DNA of 20,798 nucleotides, from the NCBI RefSeq assembly GCF_946885955.1, contig NZ_CAMPHI010000065.1, positions 1 through 20,798 on the forward strand, given 5' to 3'. This document shows, piece by piece, positions 7,239 through 14,354 of this stretch; positions within the stretch are counted from its first letter, which is position 1; each line of letters opens with the position of its first letter. Made by a program: the position numbers and the translations under genes. The DNA is from an uncultured Pseudomonas sp. GTDB taxonomy: Bacteria > Pseudomonadota > Gammaproteobacteria > Pseudomonadales > Pseudomonadaceae. The notes below the pieces were generated by a model that was not told the DNA's origin, made no database searches, and was given only the letters and a program-made list of their open reading frames with translations.

Positions 7239-7774
7239 GGCGTCCGCAGGGGCGTCTGCAGGACCCGTTCGGCGACCCGCACGACTGGGCAGTTGACGAT
7301 GATGCCGGTGGCCTCGATGCTGATCTGGCCCTGTTCCTGCGCGCTCAGCACCTGATCGGCCGAGCGCAGTTCACGTGCGCTTTGGCCCGGGTTCCAGCGC
7401 ACGGTGTAAAGGTGCCACAGCGGGCTGTAGGCGATGTCCTGGTTGCCGGCCCCCAGCGGTTGCGGGATCGAGGGCAGGACGCTGGGCTGCTCCCGGCCGA
7501 CGAATTTGTAGATGCGATCGTAGGTTGCCAGCGGATGAGGCCCGGGCTGCTCCGGCAGCGCATTGGCCAGGCGCGGCACGAAATTGGCGTGCATTGCCGC
7601 CGCCATCTGCGCGTCGGAACTGTCGGTGGTGATGTAGTAGACCTTTTGCCCATCGAACCAGCCCATCAGTAAGGGCAGGCTGATCTGCGAGTCCGGGGTG
7701 GATGGCGCGGGGCCGGCGCAACCGGCCACCAGCAGGCCGATAGCCAATGTCGCGAACAACTGGTCGAGGCGCAT
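7235..7774 (-). CDS. Putative lipoprotein of unknown function
   Basis: 179 aa with a lipoprotein signal peptide: a short charged start, hydrophobic core and lipobox LVAGC (Cys19), followed by a Pro/Ser-rich linker. The mature part (about 160 aa) contains GWFDGQKVYYITTD and YSPLWHLYTVRW and is not recognised as a named family. ATG at 7774 is preceded by AGGA at suitable distance. It converges on the FHA gene with both stop codons inside bases 7235-7238, so the two transcripts must overlap. A signal peptide without an aspartate at +2 suggests outer-membrane sorting. No function is proposed. Confidence 0.85.
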   Translation of the reverse strand: MRLDQLFATLAIGLLVAGCAGPAPSTPDSQISLPLLMGWFDGQKVYYITTDSSDAQMAAAMHANFVPRLANALPEQPGPHPLATYDRIYKFVGREQPSVLPSIPQPLGAGNQDIAYSPLWHLYTVRWNPGQSARELRSADQVLSAQEQGQISIEATGIIVNCPVVRVAERVLQTPLRTP

Positions 7775-7799
7775 GCGGTTTCCTATTTTTTCAGACCGG

Positions 7800-7821
7800 C
7801 AATTGGCAGGCAGGCCAATTG
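7800..7821. repeat. 7-bp inverted repeat upstream of the lipoprotein gene
   Basis: CAATTGG and CCAATTG, perfect arms separated by CAGGCAGG, lie 26 nt upstream of the lipoprotein start codon and 41 nt downstream of the 7862-8188 gene. On the minus strand it could be an operator for the lipoprotein gene or a weak terminator without a T tract. Confidence 0.35.
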
Positions 7822-7861
7822 AGCGCCTGAAACAGCGAACGTTACAAGCGCCCAGGTTATT

Positions 7862-8188
7862 TCAGGCCGTCCGCAGGCTGCGTTGCGCGGTAATTTCCGG
7901 CAGATCCTGGCGACGCATATACACCCGCAACGCCTCGCCGATATGCAGACGATCATCGATGCGTTGGTCGAGCAGCAATTGCAGGCGGGTGCGGCTGAGG
8001 CTCATCACGTCGCCCTCGAGTGGGCTCCAGACGAACTCGGATACCGGCGTGATGCTGTCGTCCGGAACATCCATGCCGAACGAGTCCTCGCTGAAACGCA
8101 CGATGTACTGACCGCTTTTCGCATTGAAGCCGACAAGGCCCTGCAGTTGCTCGGCGGCCGCGCAGATACTGGCGGAAGTGATGCTCAT
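7862..8188 (-). CDS. Small conserved-type hypothetical protein
   Basis: 108 aa, soluble, mixed alpha/beta composition, with no signal peptide or membrane segment. Features are an FNAKSGQYIVRFSEDSFGMDV segment near the N-terminus, a SEFVWSPLEGD middle and a C-terminal basic helix. The start at 8186-8188 is chosen because GAGG lies 6 nt upstream, while the longer frame to 8227 has no ribosome-binding site. No named family is recognised. It lies between the lipoprotein gene and a solute-binding protein on the same strand, with gaps of 87 and 184 bp, so operon membership is uncertain. Confidence 0.75.
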   Translation of the reverse strand: MSITSASICAAAEQLQGLVGFNAKSGQYIVRFSEDSFGMDVPDDSITPVSEFVWSPLEGDVMSLSRTRLQLLLDQRIDDRLHIGEALRVYMRRQDLPEITAQRSLRTA

Positions 8189-8372
8189 CTGAAACCTCGC
8201 GATGACGGTGGGCGGAATGGCCGTCATAGCCTAAGGCGTCGTGCGCAGGGCTTCTTGCTTGAGATCAATAAGCCGGCATATCCGCTTAGCCGACTTGGCG
8301 CAGGCGCTCGAGGGCTTGCCGGGCGCTGCGGCTTGCATGGTGGTCAGCACAGTCGTGCACGCGCGCCGGGGC

Positions 8373-9185
8373 TTATTGAACCGGCGTGTGCGGATCAGGC
8401 GCTTCGTCGGCATAAGGAAAGATGGCGCGGTACTTCTCCGGTAACTGGCCAGCGGCCCGCAGTGCCTCGATGGCAACGTCGAAGTCGTCGCGCAGTTGCC
8501 GGGCACGGGGGGATGCTTGGGAGAACGCCATGGTGAAGTCCTGCTGCAACAGGGTGATATGCGGCAGCACCGGCAGACCGGCCTCCTTGAAACCGGATTC
8601 CGCCGGGTCCTGGTAGTCGAGCAGGTAGTCGGCCCGTTGCAGATACATCATTTGCGCCGCCGCTCTATGAGTCGGGGCTGTACTGGTGAGCACGCCATTG
8701 GCCGGATTCCCGGCCACAGCCGCCAGAGGCGAACCGGGGTAAACCAGGCCCTGGATCAGCAGAACTCGTGTGTTGCGCAGCTCGTCGAGCTGCGCCGGCG
8801 GCGGTTGACCTTGGTAATAGAGATTCAGCAACACCCGGGCAATCAGGTAGCGGCTGCGCAGGGTGTACTGCGACATCACCGGATGCCGGACGAGCGAGGG
8901 GCACATATCGATCGAGCCGTTTTCCATCGTCTTGAACAAGCGGTAACTGGGGTACTCGATAAACTGCGTCCGGTAGCCGGCGCGTTGCGCCACCCGATCG
9001 AAAAGCTCCAGTAAATGCCCGGCCGGCTGGCCTCGCTCATCGGTATAGGAATAGGGCGGGAAGTCGATATAACCCACGCGGACAGGCGGCTGATCAGCTA
9101 CCTCAGCCCGCGCCCAAGGCAGCGGAATGCCGGCCAGGATGGCGGTCAATAACCAGACAAAGCGTTTAGGCGGCAGGAAAGTCAT
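8373..9185 (-). CDS. Periplasmic solute-binding protein, SBP_bac_3 / HisJ-like
   Basis: 270 aa with a Sec signal peptide (cleavage expected after WARA, residue ~27). The mature protein begins VRVGYIDFPPYSYTDERGQPAGHLLELFDRVAQRAGY, the standard opening of family-3 extracellular solute-binding domains. Later segments (SIDMCPSLVRHPVMSQY, YLLDY, and the C-terminal LRAAGQLPEKYRAIF) fit the same fold. Such proteins deliver amino acids or similar polar solutes to ABC permeases or act as sensors; no permease or ATPase gene is adjacent, so this is an orphan receptor. ATG at 9183-9185 has a weak Shine-Dalgarno. Ligand unknown. Confidence 0.87.
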   Translation of the reverse strand: MTFLPPKRFVWLLTAILAGIPLPWARAEVADQPPVRVGYIDFPPYSYTDERGQPAGHLLELFDRVAQRAGYRTQFIEYPSYRLFKTMENGSIDMCPSLVRHPVMSQYTLRSRYLIARVLLNLYYQGQPPPAQLDELRNTRVLLIQGLVYPGSPLAAVAGNPANGVLTSTAPTHRAAAQMMYLQRADYLLDYQDPAESGFKEAGLPVLPHITLLQQDFTMAFSQASPRARQLRDDFDVAIEALRAAGQLPEKYRAIFPYADEAPDPHTPVQ

Positions 9186-9295
9186 GTGGATCAGACTAGC
9201 TCAGTCGTGGCGAGTCGGGTCGGGTCGAGCACGATCATCCGAACAAATACTGGCAGCCGCTCCCAGGGCTGAGCACGGGGCGTAACAGGAAGATC

Positions 9296-10285
9296 TCAAC
9301 CCACCGGCCTTTGTCGCAAGTAGGCCAAGGTTTCCAGCAACGCCTGGGCTGGAGGCCTGGGTCTATAGGCCAATTGCCCATGTGCCTTGCCGATATCGTA
9401 TTCCTGCCTGACGCCATAGAAAGTATTCACCTGGCTCAGGGTCAGCAGCGCCGGTTTGCCGGTCAGCCTGGCGAGCACTTCATTGCACCAGGCAATGGTC
9501 AGCAAAAGCCACTTGGGGGCTCGCGGCGGCAGTTTGCAACCGGGCGAGGCGTCATTGGCAGCCGCCACTATGGCGCTGAGCGGGGAACTGTGCCGGTTCG
9601 CGAGAATATAGCGTTGCCCTGCGACACCCTTGTGTGCGGCGGCGATGCAGGCGCTTGCCACATCTCGCACGTCTACGAAATTGAAGTGGAAATTCGGATC
9701 CAAGGGCAGGGCATTTTTCTCGATGGTGTCGATGAGCGCCATGGTGTCGGTCAAGCGATACGCATGTGGACCTATCATCGCTGAGGGCAACACCGAGACC
9801 ATCCACAGGCCATGGTCGCAGGCGACTTGCCAGGCCTGCTGTTCGGAGAGGATCTTGGAGCGGTAGTAGGGATTGCTCAGATCCTGATTCCAGCGTTCTT
9901 CGTTCAACGGCTGACCATTGTGGCCGACCGCGGCGACCGAGCTGACATACACCACGCGTTTGACCCCCGCCTGTGCGGCCGCTTCGAGCACCGTACGCGT
10001 GCCTTCAACATTGGGCCTGACAATTTCCGCTTCCGGGTCCACTGACCAGTGTTTGAACACCGCGGCCACTTGATAAAGGACTTCGACGCCTTCCAGTGCC
10101 TTGAGCATCGCCGCCTTGTCCTCAAGTTCAGCGTAAACCCGTTCGCAGTCCAGGCCTTCGAACGGCAGGTCGTTAGCCAGATCGCGTACTCCGGCCCTGA
10201 CCCGGTAACCCTGATCGAGCAGCGCCCTGACCAGGTTATTGCTCAAATGGCCGTTGGCGCCGGTTACCAAACATAGCGTGCCCAT
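9296..10285 (-). CDS. NAD(P)-dependent reductase/epimerase (extended SDR, dihydroflavonol-reductase-like)
   Basis: 329 aa. It has an N-terminal Rossmann motif TGANGHLSNNLV (residues 8-19), active-site Ser in YVSSVAAVG (~113-121) and catalytic Tyr140-Lys144 (YYRSK). The NVEGT helix motif and FNFVDVRDVASA are typical of the extended SDR / NAD-dependent epimerase-dehydratase superfamily, dihydroflavonol-4-reductase subgroup. It probably reduces a carbonyl compound in the cytoplasm. ATG 10285 is preferred to the TTG at 10306 because GGGAG sits 6 nt before it. It lies 63 nt downstream of a MerR regulator, with a MerR-type promoter in the gap, so it is likely induced by that regulator. Substrate not predictable. 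Confidence 0.92.
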   Translation of the reverse strand: MGTLCLVTGANGHLSNNLVRALLDQGYRVRAGVRDLANDLPFEGLDCERVYAELEDKAAMLKALEGVEVLYQVAAVFKHWSVDPEAEIVRPNVEGTRTVLEAAAQAGVKRVVYVSSVAAVGHNGQPLNEERWNQDLSNPYYRSKILSEQQAWQVACDHGLWMVSVLPSAMIGPHAYRLTDTMALIDTIEKNALPLDPNFHFNFVDVRDVASACIAAAHKGVAGQRYILANRHSSPLSAIVAAANDASPGCKLPPRAPKWLLLTIAWCNEVLARLTGKPALLTLSQVNTFYGVRQEYDIGKAHGQLAYRPRPPAQALLETLAYLRQRPVG

Positions 10286-10321
10286 TACGATCTCCCTTCT
10301 CGACAACGTTGTAGGAAGAGA

Positions 10322-10352
10322 GGCTAAACCTTGCCCCTAGGGGCAGAGTCAA
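10322..10352 (-). promoter_or_regulatory. MerR-type operator/promoter for the reductase gene
   Basis: Reading the minus strand, a -35 TTGACT (10352-10347) is followed by a perfect 14-bp palindrome TGCCCCTAGGGGCA (10345-10332) and then GGTTTAGCCT. The -10 is weak (TTAGCC or TAGCCT), with a 19-20 bp spacer. An overlong spacer filled by a palindrome is the hallmark of MerR-activated promoters. The -35 contains the TGA stop codon of the merR-family gene itself. It sits about 37 nt upstream of the reductase start codon. Confidence 0.8.
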
Positions 10353-10726
10353 CGGGTTGATACGAGCGGGCTGGGGGGAAACAACTGGTTGATGTCGTGC
10401 TTGAGTGCCAACAGCTGTTTGTCGCGTTGCTGCAGTGCCTCGATTTCGCTGCGTAGCTGAAGGCGCTTACGCTCGATGCCGGCATTGGCCAAGTCGAGGG
10501 GAAAGCGCTGGTTACGTAGCTTCTCCTCGATAAGCGGGACGATTTCCGCAAGTTTGAAGCCCACCGCTTGAGCTTGCCGGATCATTCGCAGCAACGTTAC
10601 ATGATGTTCGTCGTAGCAGCGGTAACTGCCCTGGCGCATCGGTTCGGGCAGCAGACCGAGCTTTTCGTAGTGGCGGATTGCTTTGGGTGTGCTGCCGGTT
10701 AGCTTGGCCAGTTGTCCGATAAACAT
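10349..10726 (-). CDS. MerR-family transcriptional regulator
   Basis: 125 aa. The N-terminal winged HTH reads MFIGQLAKLTGSTPKAIRHYEKLGLL with the second wing around GSYRCYDEHHVTLLRMI. A coiled-coil dimerisation helix runs about 78-108 (Glu/Arg/Leu/Gln-rich), then a short tail. There is only one cysteine (in the wing) and no C-terminal metal-binding cysteines, so a metal sensor is unlikely; a small effector domain or none is present. It precedes the reductase gene on the same strand, and a canonical MerR operator lies at its 3' end. ATG at 10726 has GGAG upstream at about 7 nt. The inducing signal is unknown. Confidence 0.93.
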   Translation of the reverse strand: MFIGQLAKLTGSTPKAIRHYEKLGLLPEPMRQGSYRCYDEHHVTLLRMIRQAQAVGFKLAEIVPLIEEKLRNQRFPLDLANAGIERKRLQLRSEIEALQQRDKQLLALKHDINQLFPPSPLVSTR

Positions 10727-10924
10727 TCCGGGCTCCGTGGAGAACTAGGTATCCAGGTGGGACGCAACGCGGCCAAGCCGAAGGGTCGGGTGAGGATGTA
10801 GAACAACCCCCGGATTGCGCTGGCGCTTATTCGGGCTACGAGGGCCGCGTGATGAGTTGCGTGGCGGGAGCCCCCCGGCGGATGCGGGGGGGCGGCTAAC
10901 ATCGATCCGGGCTTTGCGCCTGGA

Positions 10925-11545
10925 TCAGTTGGTCGGCGACGAGGAGAAGGCGCTGATCTTGCCGAACGGCGAGCTTTGCATGCCGACATTCACCGCCATC
11001 AGCGGCGAGTTGTTCACCCACACGTCGTCGATCACGATGGTTTCACCGAGATCGTCGTTGTCGGCGGCGACCAGCAGGTAGTAGGTGCCGTCCTCCGGGG
11101 CTTCGCCGTCCCAGCTCAGGCTGATCTGGCCGACCACGGCCGAGGCGCTGGTGGGTTTATTGGCGATCACCGTGCCGTAAGCGTCGAGCAGCAAGGCGCG
11201 TGGCTTGAGCGCAAGCTTGTTGAAGGCGGTGCAGGGCTGGTTGCACAGCGAGTCGATGTTGAGCGTATAGCGCTCGCCTTTTTTCAACGACAGGGAAAAC
11301 ACCCGGTAATTGGAGATCGAGCTGCCGAAGTCCAGGCGCGGTTCGTCAGCGCCGATCGACCATTGCGGGGCGAGCAGACCGGTCTTCAGCGGCAGGGGAA
11401 TCGCCTGGGTGTTGTGGATGGCTTCCAGAGTGTTCCTGGCCATCGGGCTGTCGCTGGTCTTGACCGATTGCTCGTAGAGCGTCTGCGGATTGCTGGCGCA
11501 GGCTGTCAGTAATAGGCAGCCGACAAGGGAAAGAAACTTATGCAC
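10925..11545 (-). CDS. Putative lipoprotein, distant MalM-like resemblance
   Basis: 206 aa from a GTG start (11543-11545) with AGGAG 7 nt upstream; the longer frame to 11647 runs into sequence with no signal. The signal peptide ends in the lipobox LLTAC (Cys16). The mature protein has a helical N-terminal part and a beta-rich domain: YRVFSLSLKKGERYTLNIDS, then PRALLLDAYGTVI, DGTYYLLVAAD. The order of these segments recalls the periplasmic MalM family, but similarity is judged only by eye. A CNQPC pair (residues ~115-119) may form a disulfide. It lies 169 nt downstream of the YebC-like gene, same strand. Function unknown. Confidence 0.8.
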   Translation of the reverse strand: MHKFLSLVGCLLLTACASNPQTLYEQSVKTSDSPMARNTLEAIHNTQAIPLPLKTGLLAPQWSIGADEPRLDFGSSISNYRVFSLSLKKGERYTLNIDSLCNQPCTAFNKLALKPRALLLDAYGTVIANKPTSASAVVGQISLSWDGEAPEDGTYYLLVAADNDDLGETIVIDDVWVNNSPLMAVNVGMQSSPFGKISAFSSSPTN

Positions 11546-11681
11546 AGTAAAACTCCTGGGTGACAACGTCCTTGTGTGCACGCCGGGCACGGGGGGCGCG
11601 GCGGGCGGCGATTCTACCCGCTTTGCACCGAGCGGGGTTGTGATCAATGTCCTTTTGTTCGCACCGACTTCGTATCGACCG

Positions 11682-11702
11682 CAGGGCGGGGTGACCGCCC
11701 TG
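11682..11702. terminator. GC-rich hairpin downstream of the YebC-like gene (possible terminator)
   Basis: CAGGGCGG and CCGCCCTG form a perfect 8-bp stem around GGTGA, 12 nt past the end of the YebC-like gene. There is no T tract after it on the minus strand, so it may only be a 3'-end stabiliser. Confidence 0.4.
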
Positions 11703-11714
11703 GGTTAGTGTTGC

Positions 11715-12416
11715 TTAGCCGTTCAGCCCAACGTAGACGTTCTGCACGTCATCATGGGCGTCGATAGCTTCGAGGAAGGCTTCGACTTCTTCCATCTGCG
11801 CTTCGCTGAGATTGGTCACCGGATTCTTCGGGCGATAGCCCAGGTGCGCCGACTGCACGGTAAAACCTTGTTCGGGCAGCGCCTTGCAGACCGCGTCGAG
11901 GTCGGTCAGCTCGGTGATGAACAGGGTGTTGCCTTCATCGCTCGCTTCGAAATCCTGGGCGCCGGCTTCGATCGCTGCCAGTTCCGGATCGGCATTGCCT
12001 TCGGGGGCGGCTTCGATCAGGCCGACGTGGTCGAAGTCCCAGGTGACCGAACCGGAGGCGCCCATCTGGCCCTTGCGGAACAGCACGCGAACTTCGGCAA
12101 CGGTGCGGTTGATGTTGTCGGTCAGGCACTCGATGATTACCGGCACCTGGTGCGGAGCAAAGCCCTCGTAGGTGACCCGCTCGAAGTTCACGTGCTCGCC
12201 GAGCAGGCCGGCGCCTTTCTTGATCGCACGCTCCAGGGTGTCCTTGGGCATCGAGGCCTTTTTCGCCTGGTGCACGGCCAACCGCAGCTTGGGGTTCATG
12301 TCCGGGTCGGCGCCATTGCGGGCGGCGATCATGATTTCCTTCACCAGCCGGCCGAAAATCTTGCCTCTGGCGTTGGCGGCGGCTTCTTTAGGTTTGGCTT
12401 TCCACTGGGCGCCCAT
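11715..12416 (-). CDS. YebC/PmpR-family protein (YeeN-like paralogue)
   Basis: 233 aa, the usual length of the family (TACO1/YebC). It begins [20 protein letters not shown] rather than the MAGHSKWANIKHRK of canonical YebC, and the later [38 protein letters not shown] and [14 protein letters not shown]...[14 protein letters not shown] are family signatures. Members were long listed as transcriptional regulators; more recent work ties YebC/YeeN proteins to translation of proline-rich stretches, so function at the ribosome is equally plausible. Canonical yebC normally sits beside ruvC, which is absent here, hence a paralogue. The ATG at 12416 has an AAGAGAA-type ribosome-binding site upstream. 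Confidence 0.93.
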   Translation of the reverse strand: MGAQWKAKPKEAAANARGKIFGRLVKEIMIAARNGADPDMNPKLRLAVHQAKKASMPKDTLERAIKKGAGLLGEHVNFERVTYEGFAPHQVPVIIECLTDNINRTVAEVRVLFRKGQMGASGSVTWDFDHVGLIEAAPEGNADPELAAIEAGAQDFEASDEGNTLFITELTDLDAVCKALPEQGFTVQSAHLGYRPKNPVTNLSEAQMEEVEAFLEAIDAHDDVQNVYVGLNG

Positions 12417-12523
12417 GATGGTTCTCTTGATCTGTGCGGTTGGAGGGGCTGGCCTGTCTTGCTGCAGCTGCGCAGAGCCTGAGCCTTGGCGCTGCAGAAG
12501 CAGGGTTGCGAACTAAGCAGGCG

Positions 12524-12552
12524 ATTTTAGTCGCTCCGGCGCGCGCTGGCAC
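12524..12552 (-). promoter_or_regulatory. Candidate sigma-70 promoter for the YebC-like gene
   Basis: On the minus strand, GTGCCA (12552-12547; 4 of 6 to TTGACA), a 17-bp spacer and TAAAAT (12529-12524; 5 of 6 to TATAAT) lie about 108 nt upstream of the start codon. Spacing is ideal, but the match is by eye only. Confidence 0.4.
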
Positions 12553-12787
12553 CCTGCAATTTGCCTTGCTACCTCAGTGGCAGGTCTTCGGGCTGCTGGC
12601 GAACGCTCTAGCACGCAGGTTGGCGGACGCGCGCGGTGCGCCTAAGGTTAACTGGCACCAAGCGGGCCAAGCTCCGGTCTACCTTATATAGGCGACGTTT
12701 TGCCACGCGGTGAAACCTCAATCAGCCTTTAGTAGGTCGTTGCAACACGCAGGTGAGGCAGCCGAGGCAAGGCTGGCCACCCTCGAT

Positions 12788-12832
12788 AAAAACAGGCGAA
12801 AAGCGGCTGGGGCCGACCCCAAACCTGTTTTT
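12788..12832. other. Nested stem-loop with T tract upstream of the universal stress protein gene
   Basis: AAAAACAGG (12788-12796) pairs perfectly with CCTGTTTTT (12824-12832), enclosing a second stem TGGGG-CCGA-CCCCA (12808-12821). The T tract at 12828-12832 gives it terminator-like character, yet no gene precedes it on the plus strand. It ends 63 nt before the USP ATG. It may be the 3' end of an unannotated small RNA, a leader structure, or a bidirectional terminator. Confidence 0.45.
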
Positions 12833-12895
12833 CATGACGTATCGGTAGCGCAGGCCATGTTTCAACGACCTGCCAAACCCGTATAGGAGACAAAC

Positions 12896-13327
12896 ATGCG
12901 CAAGGTATTGGTGGCTTTCGATGGTTCAGACAGCTCGCGGCGGGCGCTGCAGTATGTGATCGATTTTACCCGCGAGCACAGCGCCAAACTTGAGGTGCAC
13001 CTGCTTAACGTGCAGTTCGAGCCAACGCTGTATGGCGAATACGTGACCGGCGACATCATCGAGCAGATGCAGCGTTCCTTGCTCGCTGCGGCGGCGAATA
13101 CGCTCGAATGGGCGGTCGATCAACTGCGCTCCGCCGGTATTGCCTGCGAAACTCATACGGTGCTTGGCAATGTCGCCGAACAGGTCGCGCTGCTGGTTGA
13201 GCAGCAGCACTGCGACACTGTGATCATGGGCACTCGCGGCCTGGGCAATGTCACCGGCATGCTGCTCGGCTCGGTGGCCACCCGGGTCGTGCATGAGGTG
13301 TCGGTGCCGGTGCTGCTGGTGAAGTGA
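12896..13327 (+). CDS. Universal stress protein (UspA family)
   Basis: 143 aa, single Usp domain. It starts with the beta-strand KVLVAFDGSDSSRRAL, in which Asp-Gly-Ser is the ATP-contact loop. It ends with the nucleotide-binding signature G-x2-G-x9-G-S seen in MGTRGLGNVTGMLLGSV, then VVHEVSVPVLLVK. The complete ATP motif suggests the ATP-binding subclass, a cytoplasmic homodimer that aids survival of starvation, oxygen limitation or oxidative stress. ATG at 12896 has AGGAG 8 nt upstream. It stands alone, with no cotranscribed partner. No ANR box was visible in the upstream region. Confidence 0.95.
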   Translation: MRKVLVAFDGSDSSRRALQYVIDFTREHSAKLEVHLLNVQFEPTLYGEYVTGDIIEQMQRSLLAAAANTLEWAVDQLRSAGIACETHTVLGNVAEQVALLVEQQHCDTVIMGTRGLGNVTGMLLGSVATRVVHEVSVPVLLVK

Positions 13328-13388
13328 GCCGGGTGCGCCCACAGGCCGCTGGGAGGCAGCGAACGGTGATCGCCAGCTAAGCCCGCGG

Positions 13389-13631
13389 TCAGCGTTTACC
13401 CATCGACCGACGGGTGCCGTTGGGGGCCGGGCCGATCTTCTTCTCGTGGGCGGATTTGTTGCCCTGCTGGTGCCAGGCCTGGCCGTTGCGCTTGCCCGCG
13501 GCGGTCGCGGCAGCGGAAAACAGCGATGTGAATCCGCTCACCCCAGCGCTGTGCGCGGCGGCCGTGATGGCTGGCTCGGTAGCAGAGGGTTCGGCGGCTG
13601 GAGAAAGATCGGTCGATTGGTTGCTGGTCAT
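13389..13631 (-). CDS. Small basic protein of unknown function
   Basis: 80 aa. The N-terminal half is Ser/Ala/Thr-rich and low complexity. The C-terminal half is strongly basic, with an RNGQAWHQQGNKSAHEKKIGPAPNGTRRSMGKR-like tail that looks like a conserved nucleic-acid-binding type of terminus; no named domain is recognised. Start ATG at 13631 lacks a good Shine-Dalgarno, and high-GC shadow frames overlap it on the other strand, so it is called on the strength of its tail. It lies convergent to the USP gene. Confidence 0.55.
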   Translation of the reverse strand: MTSNQSTDLSPAAEPSATEPAITAAAHSAGVSGFTSLFSAAATAAGKRNGQAWHQQGNKSAHEKKIGPAPNGTRRSMGKR

Positions 13632-13822
13632 GACGGCGCTGCGAGGTGGGAGGGCGCGCGAGTATACCCGGCTGCCAGCTCACGTCACTGAATGCTTCGA
13701 GTGTCGCGCTTTCAGCCCTTGCGAACTTTACCTTGGCTTTACTCCCGCTTGACCATCATTTACTCCAAGCGCCTGTCCTATGGGTACAGGGGAATGCATC
13801 CCCTCGATACCAGGAGGCACTT

Positions 13823-14155
13823 ATGATCAGTCGAATTTCCCAGGTTGTGCTGTTGTCGGGCTGCCTCGCGGTGGCCGGTGGCGCTAACGCCTTCGAACGA
13901 GAGGACCTGGTGGTGCCGGTCATAGCGGGCGTTGCCGTTGGCGTGCTATTGGGTTCCGCCGGGCACGACGACCACCATCACCGCCATCAGCGCAATTATC
14001 GCCAGCCGGTGCAGGTGGTGTATTACCAGCCCCGCCACAGCCGGGCTTACCGCTATGCGCCGCAACCCGTTCGGTATATCGCCGTGCCCGTTCGTGATGG
14101 GCGCTATCACCAATACCCTGACTATCGGGAGTATCGCGAGTACCGTCGGCATTGA
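13823..14155 (+). CDS. Exported His/Tyr/Arg-rich small protein
   Basis: 110 aa. A Sec signal peptide (LSGCLAVAGGANA, cleavage about residue 24) is followed by a hydrophobic glycine-containing segment (VPVIAGVAVGVLLGSAG, ~32-48) and then a tail very rich in His, Tyr, Arg and Gln: the DDHHHRHQR cluster near residue 50, then YR repeats to the stop. ATG 13823 has a perfect AGGAGG at 5-nt spacing, and the frame upstream is non-coding. It is probably periplasmic or envelope-associated, and the His cluster suggests metal or polyanion binding, which is inference. It precedes the CAP-domain gene, same strand, with a 199-bp gap. Confidence 0.85.
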   Translation: MISRISQVVLLSGCLAVAGGANAFEREDLVVPVIAGVAVGVLLGSAGHDDHHHRHQRNYRQPVQVVYYQPRHSRAYRYAPQPVRYIAVPVRDGRYHQYPDYREYREYRRH

Positions 14156-14261
14156 GCCTGCGCCGGCCCGTCTGAAACCGACGCCACGACATCGTCACAA
14201 TCCAGCCTGAGGAGCTCGCCGTGTGCGGGCTTTGGGCGTTCTGTCGGCAAAGTAAGCGTTG

Positions 14262-14290
14262 CCAGTGATAAAGCGCCGGGCATTCACTGG
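14262..14290. promoter_or_regulatory. 7-bp inverted repeat upstream of the CAP-domain gene
   Basis: CCAGTGA (14262-14268) and TCACTGG (14284-14290) are perfect inverted arms around 15 nt, ending 64 nt before the CAP gene start. It could be an operator; no regulator is assigned and no flanking promoter is clear. Confidence 0.25.
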
Positions 14291-14354
14291 TCTGCCGTTG
14301 TTTACCCCGGGGCGAGGGGTGCAAGATTCCGGCATCAGTCAAGGGGGAAGAAAT

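Larger units (their letters stand above)
12417..12895. other. 479-bp gene-free stretch between the YebC-like and USP genes
   Basis: This divergent intergenic region has no convincing coding frame on either strand. The plus-strand 85-codon frame at 12434-12691 has no ribosome-binding site or recognisable motif. It contains a candidate minus-strand promoter (12524-12552) and a nested stem-loop (12788-12832). No ANR/FNR dyad (TTGAT-N4-ATCAA) was found upstream of the stress-protein gene. The unused length could host a small RNA, but none is identified. Confidence 0.6.

Noticed and set aside
10699..10989. 96-codon frame upstream of the MerR gene
   Set aside because: Arg/Pro/Ser-rich shadow with no ribosome-binding site, overlapping the 5' end of the MerR gene and the tail of the lipoprotein gene in another frame.
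11754..12482. 242-codon open frame antisense to the YebC-like gene
   Set aside because: Mirror frame of a well-supported gene, Phe/Gly/Asp-rich, with no family match.
12434..12691. 85-codon frame in the gap upstream of the USP gene
   Set aside because: No ribosome-binding site and no motif; overlaps the candidate yebC-side promoter.
12896..13327. ANR/FNR control of the universal stress protein
   Set aside because: Common for Pseudomonas USP genes, but no TTGAT-N4-ATCAA-like dyad could be found in the 479 bp upstream.
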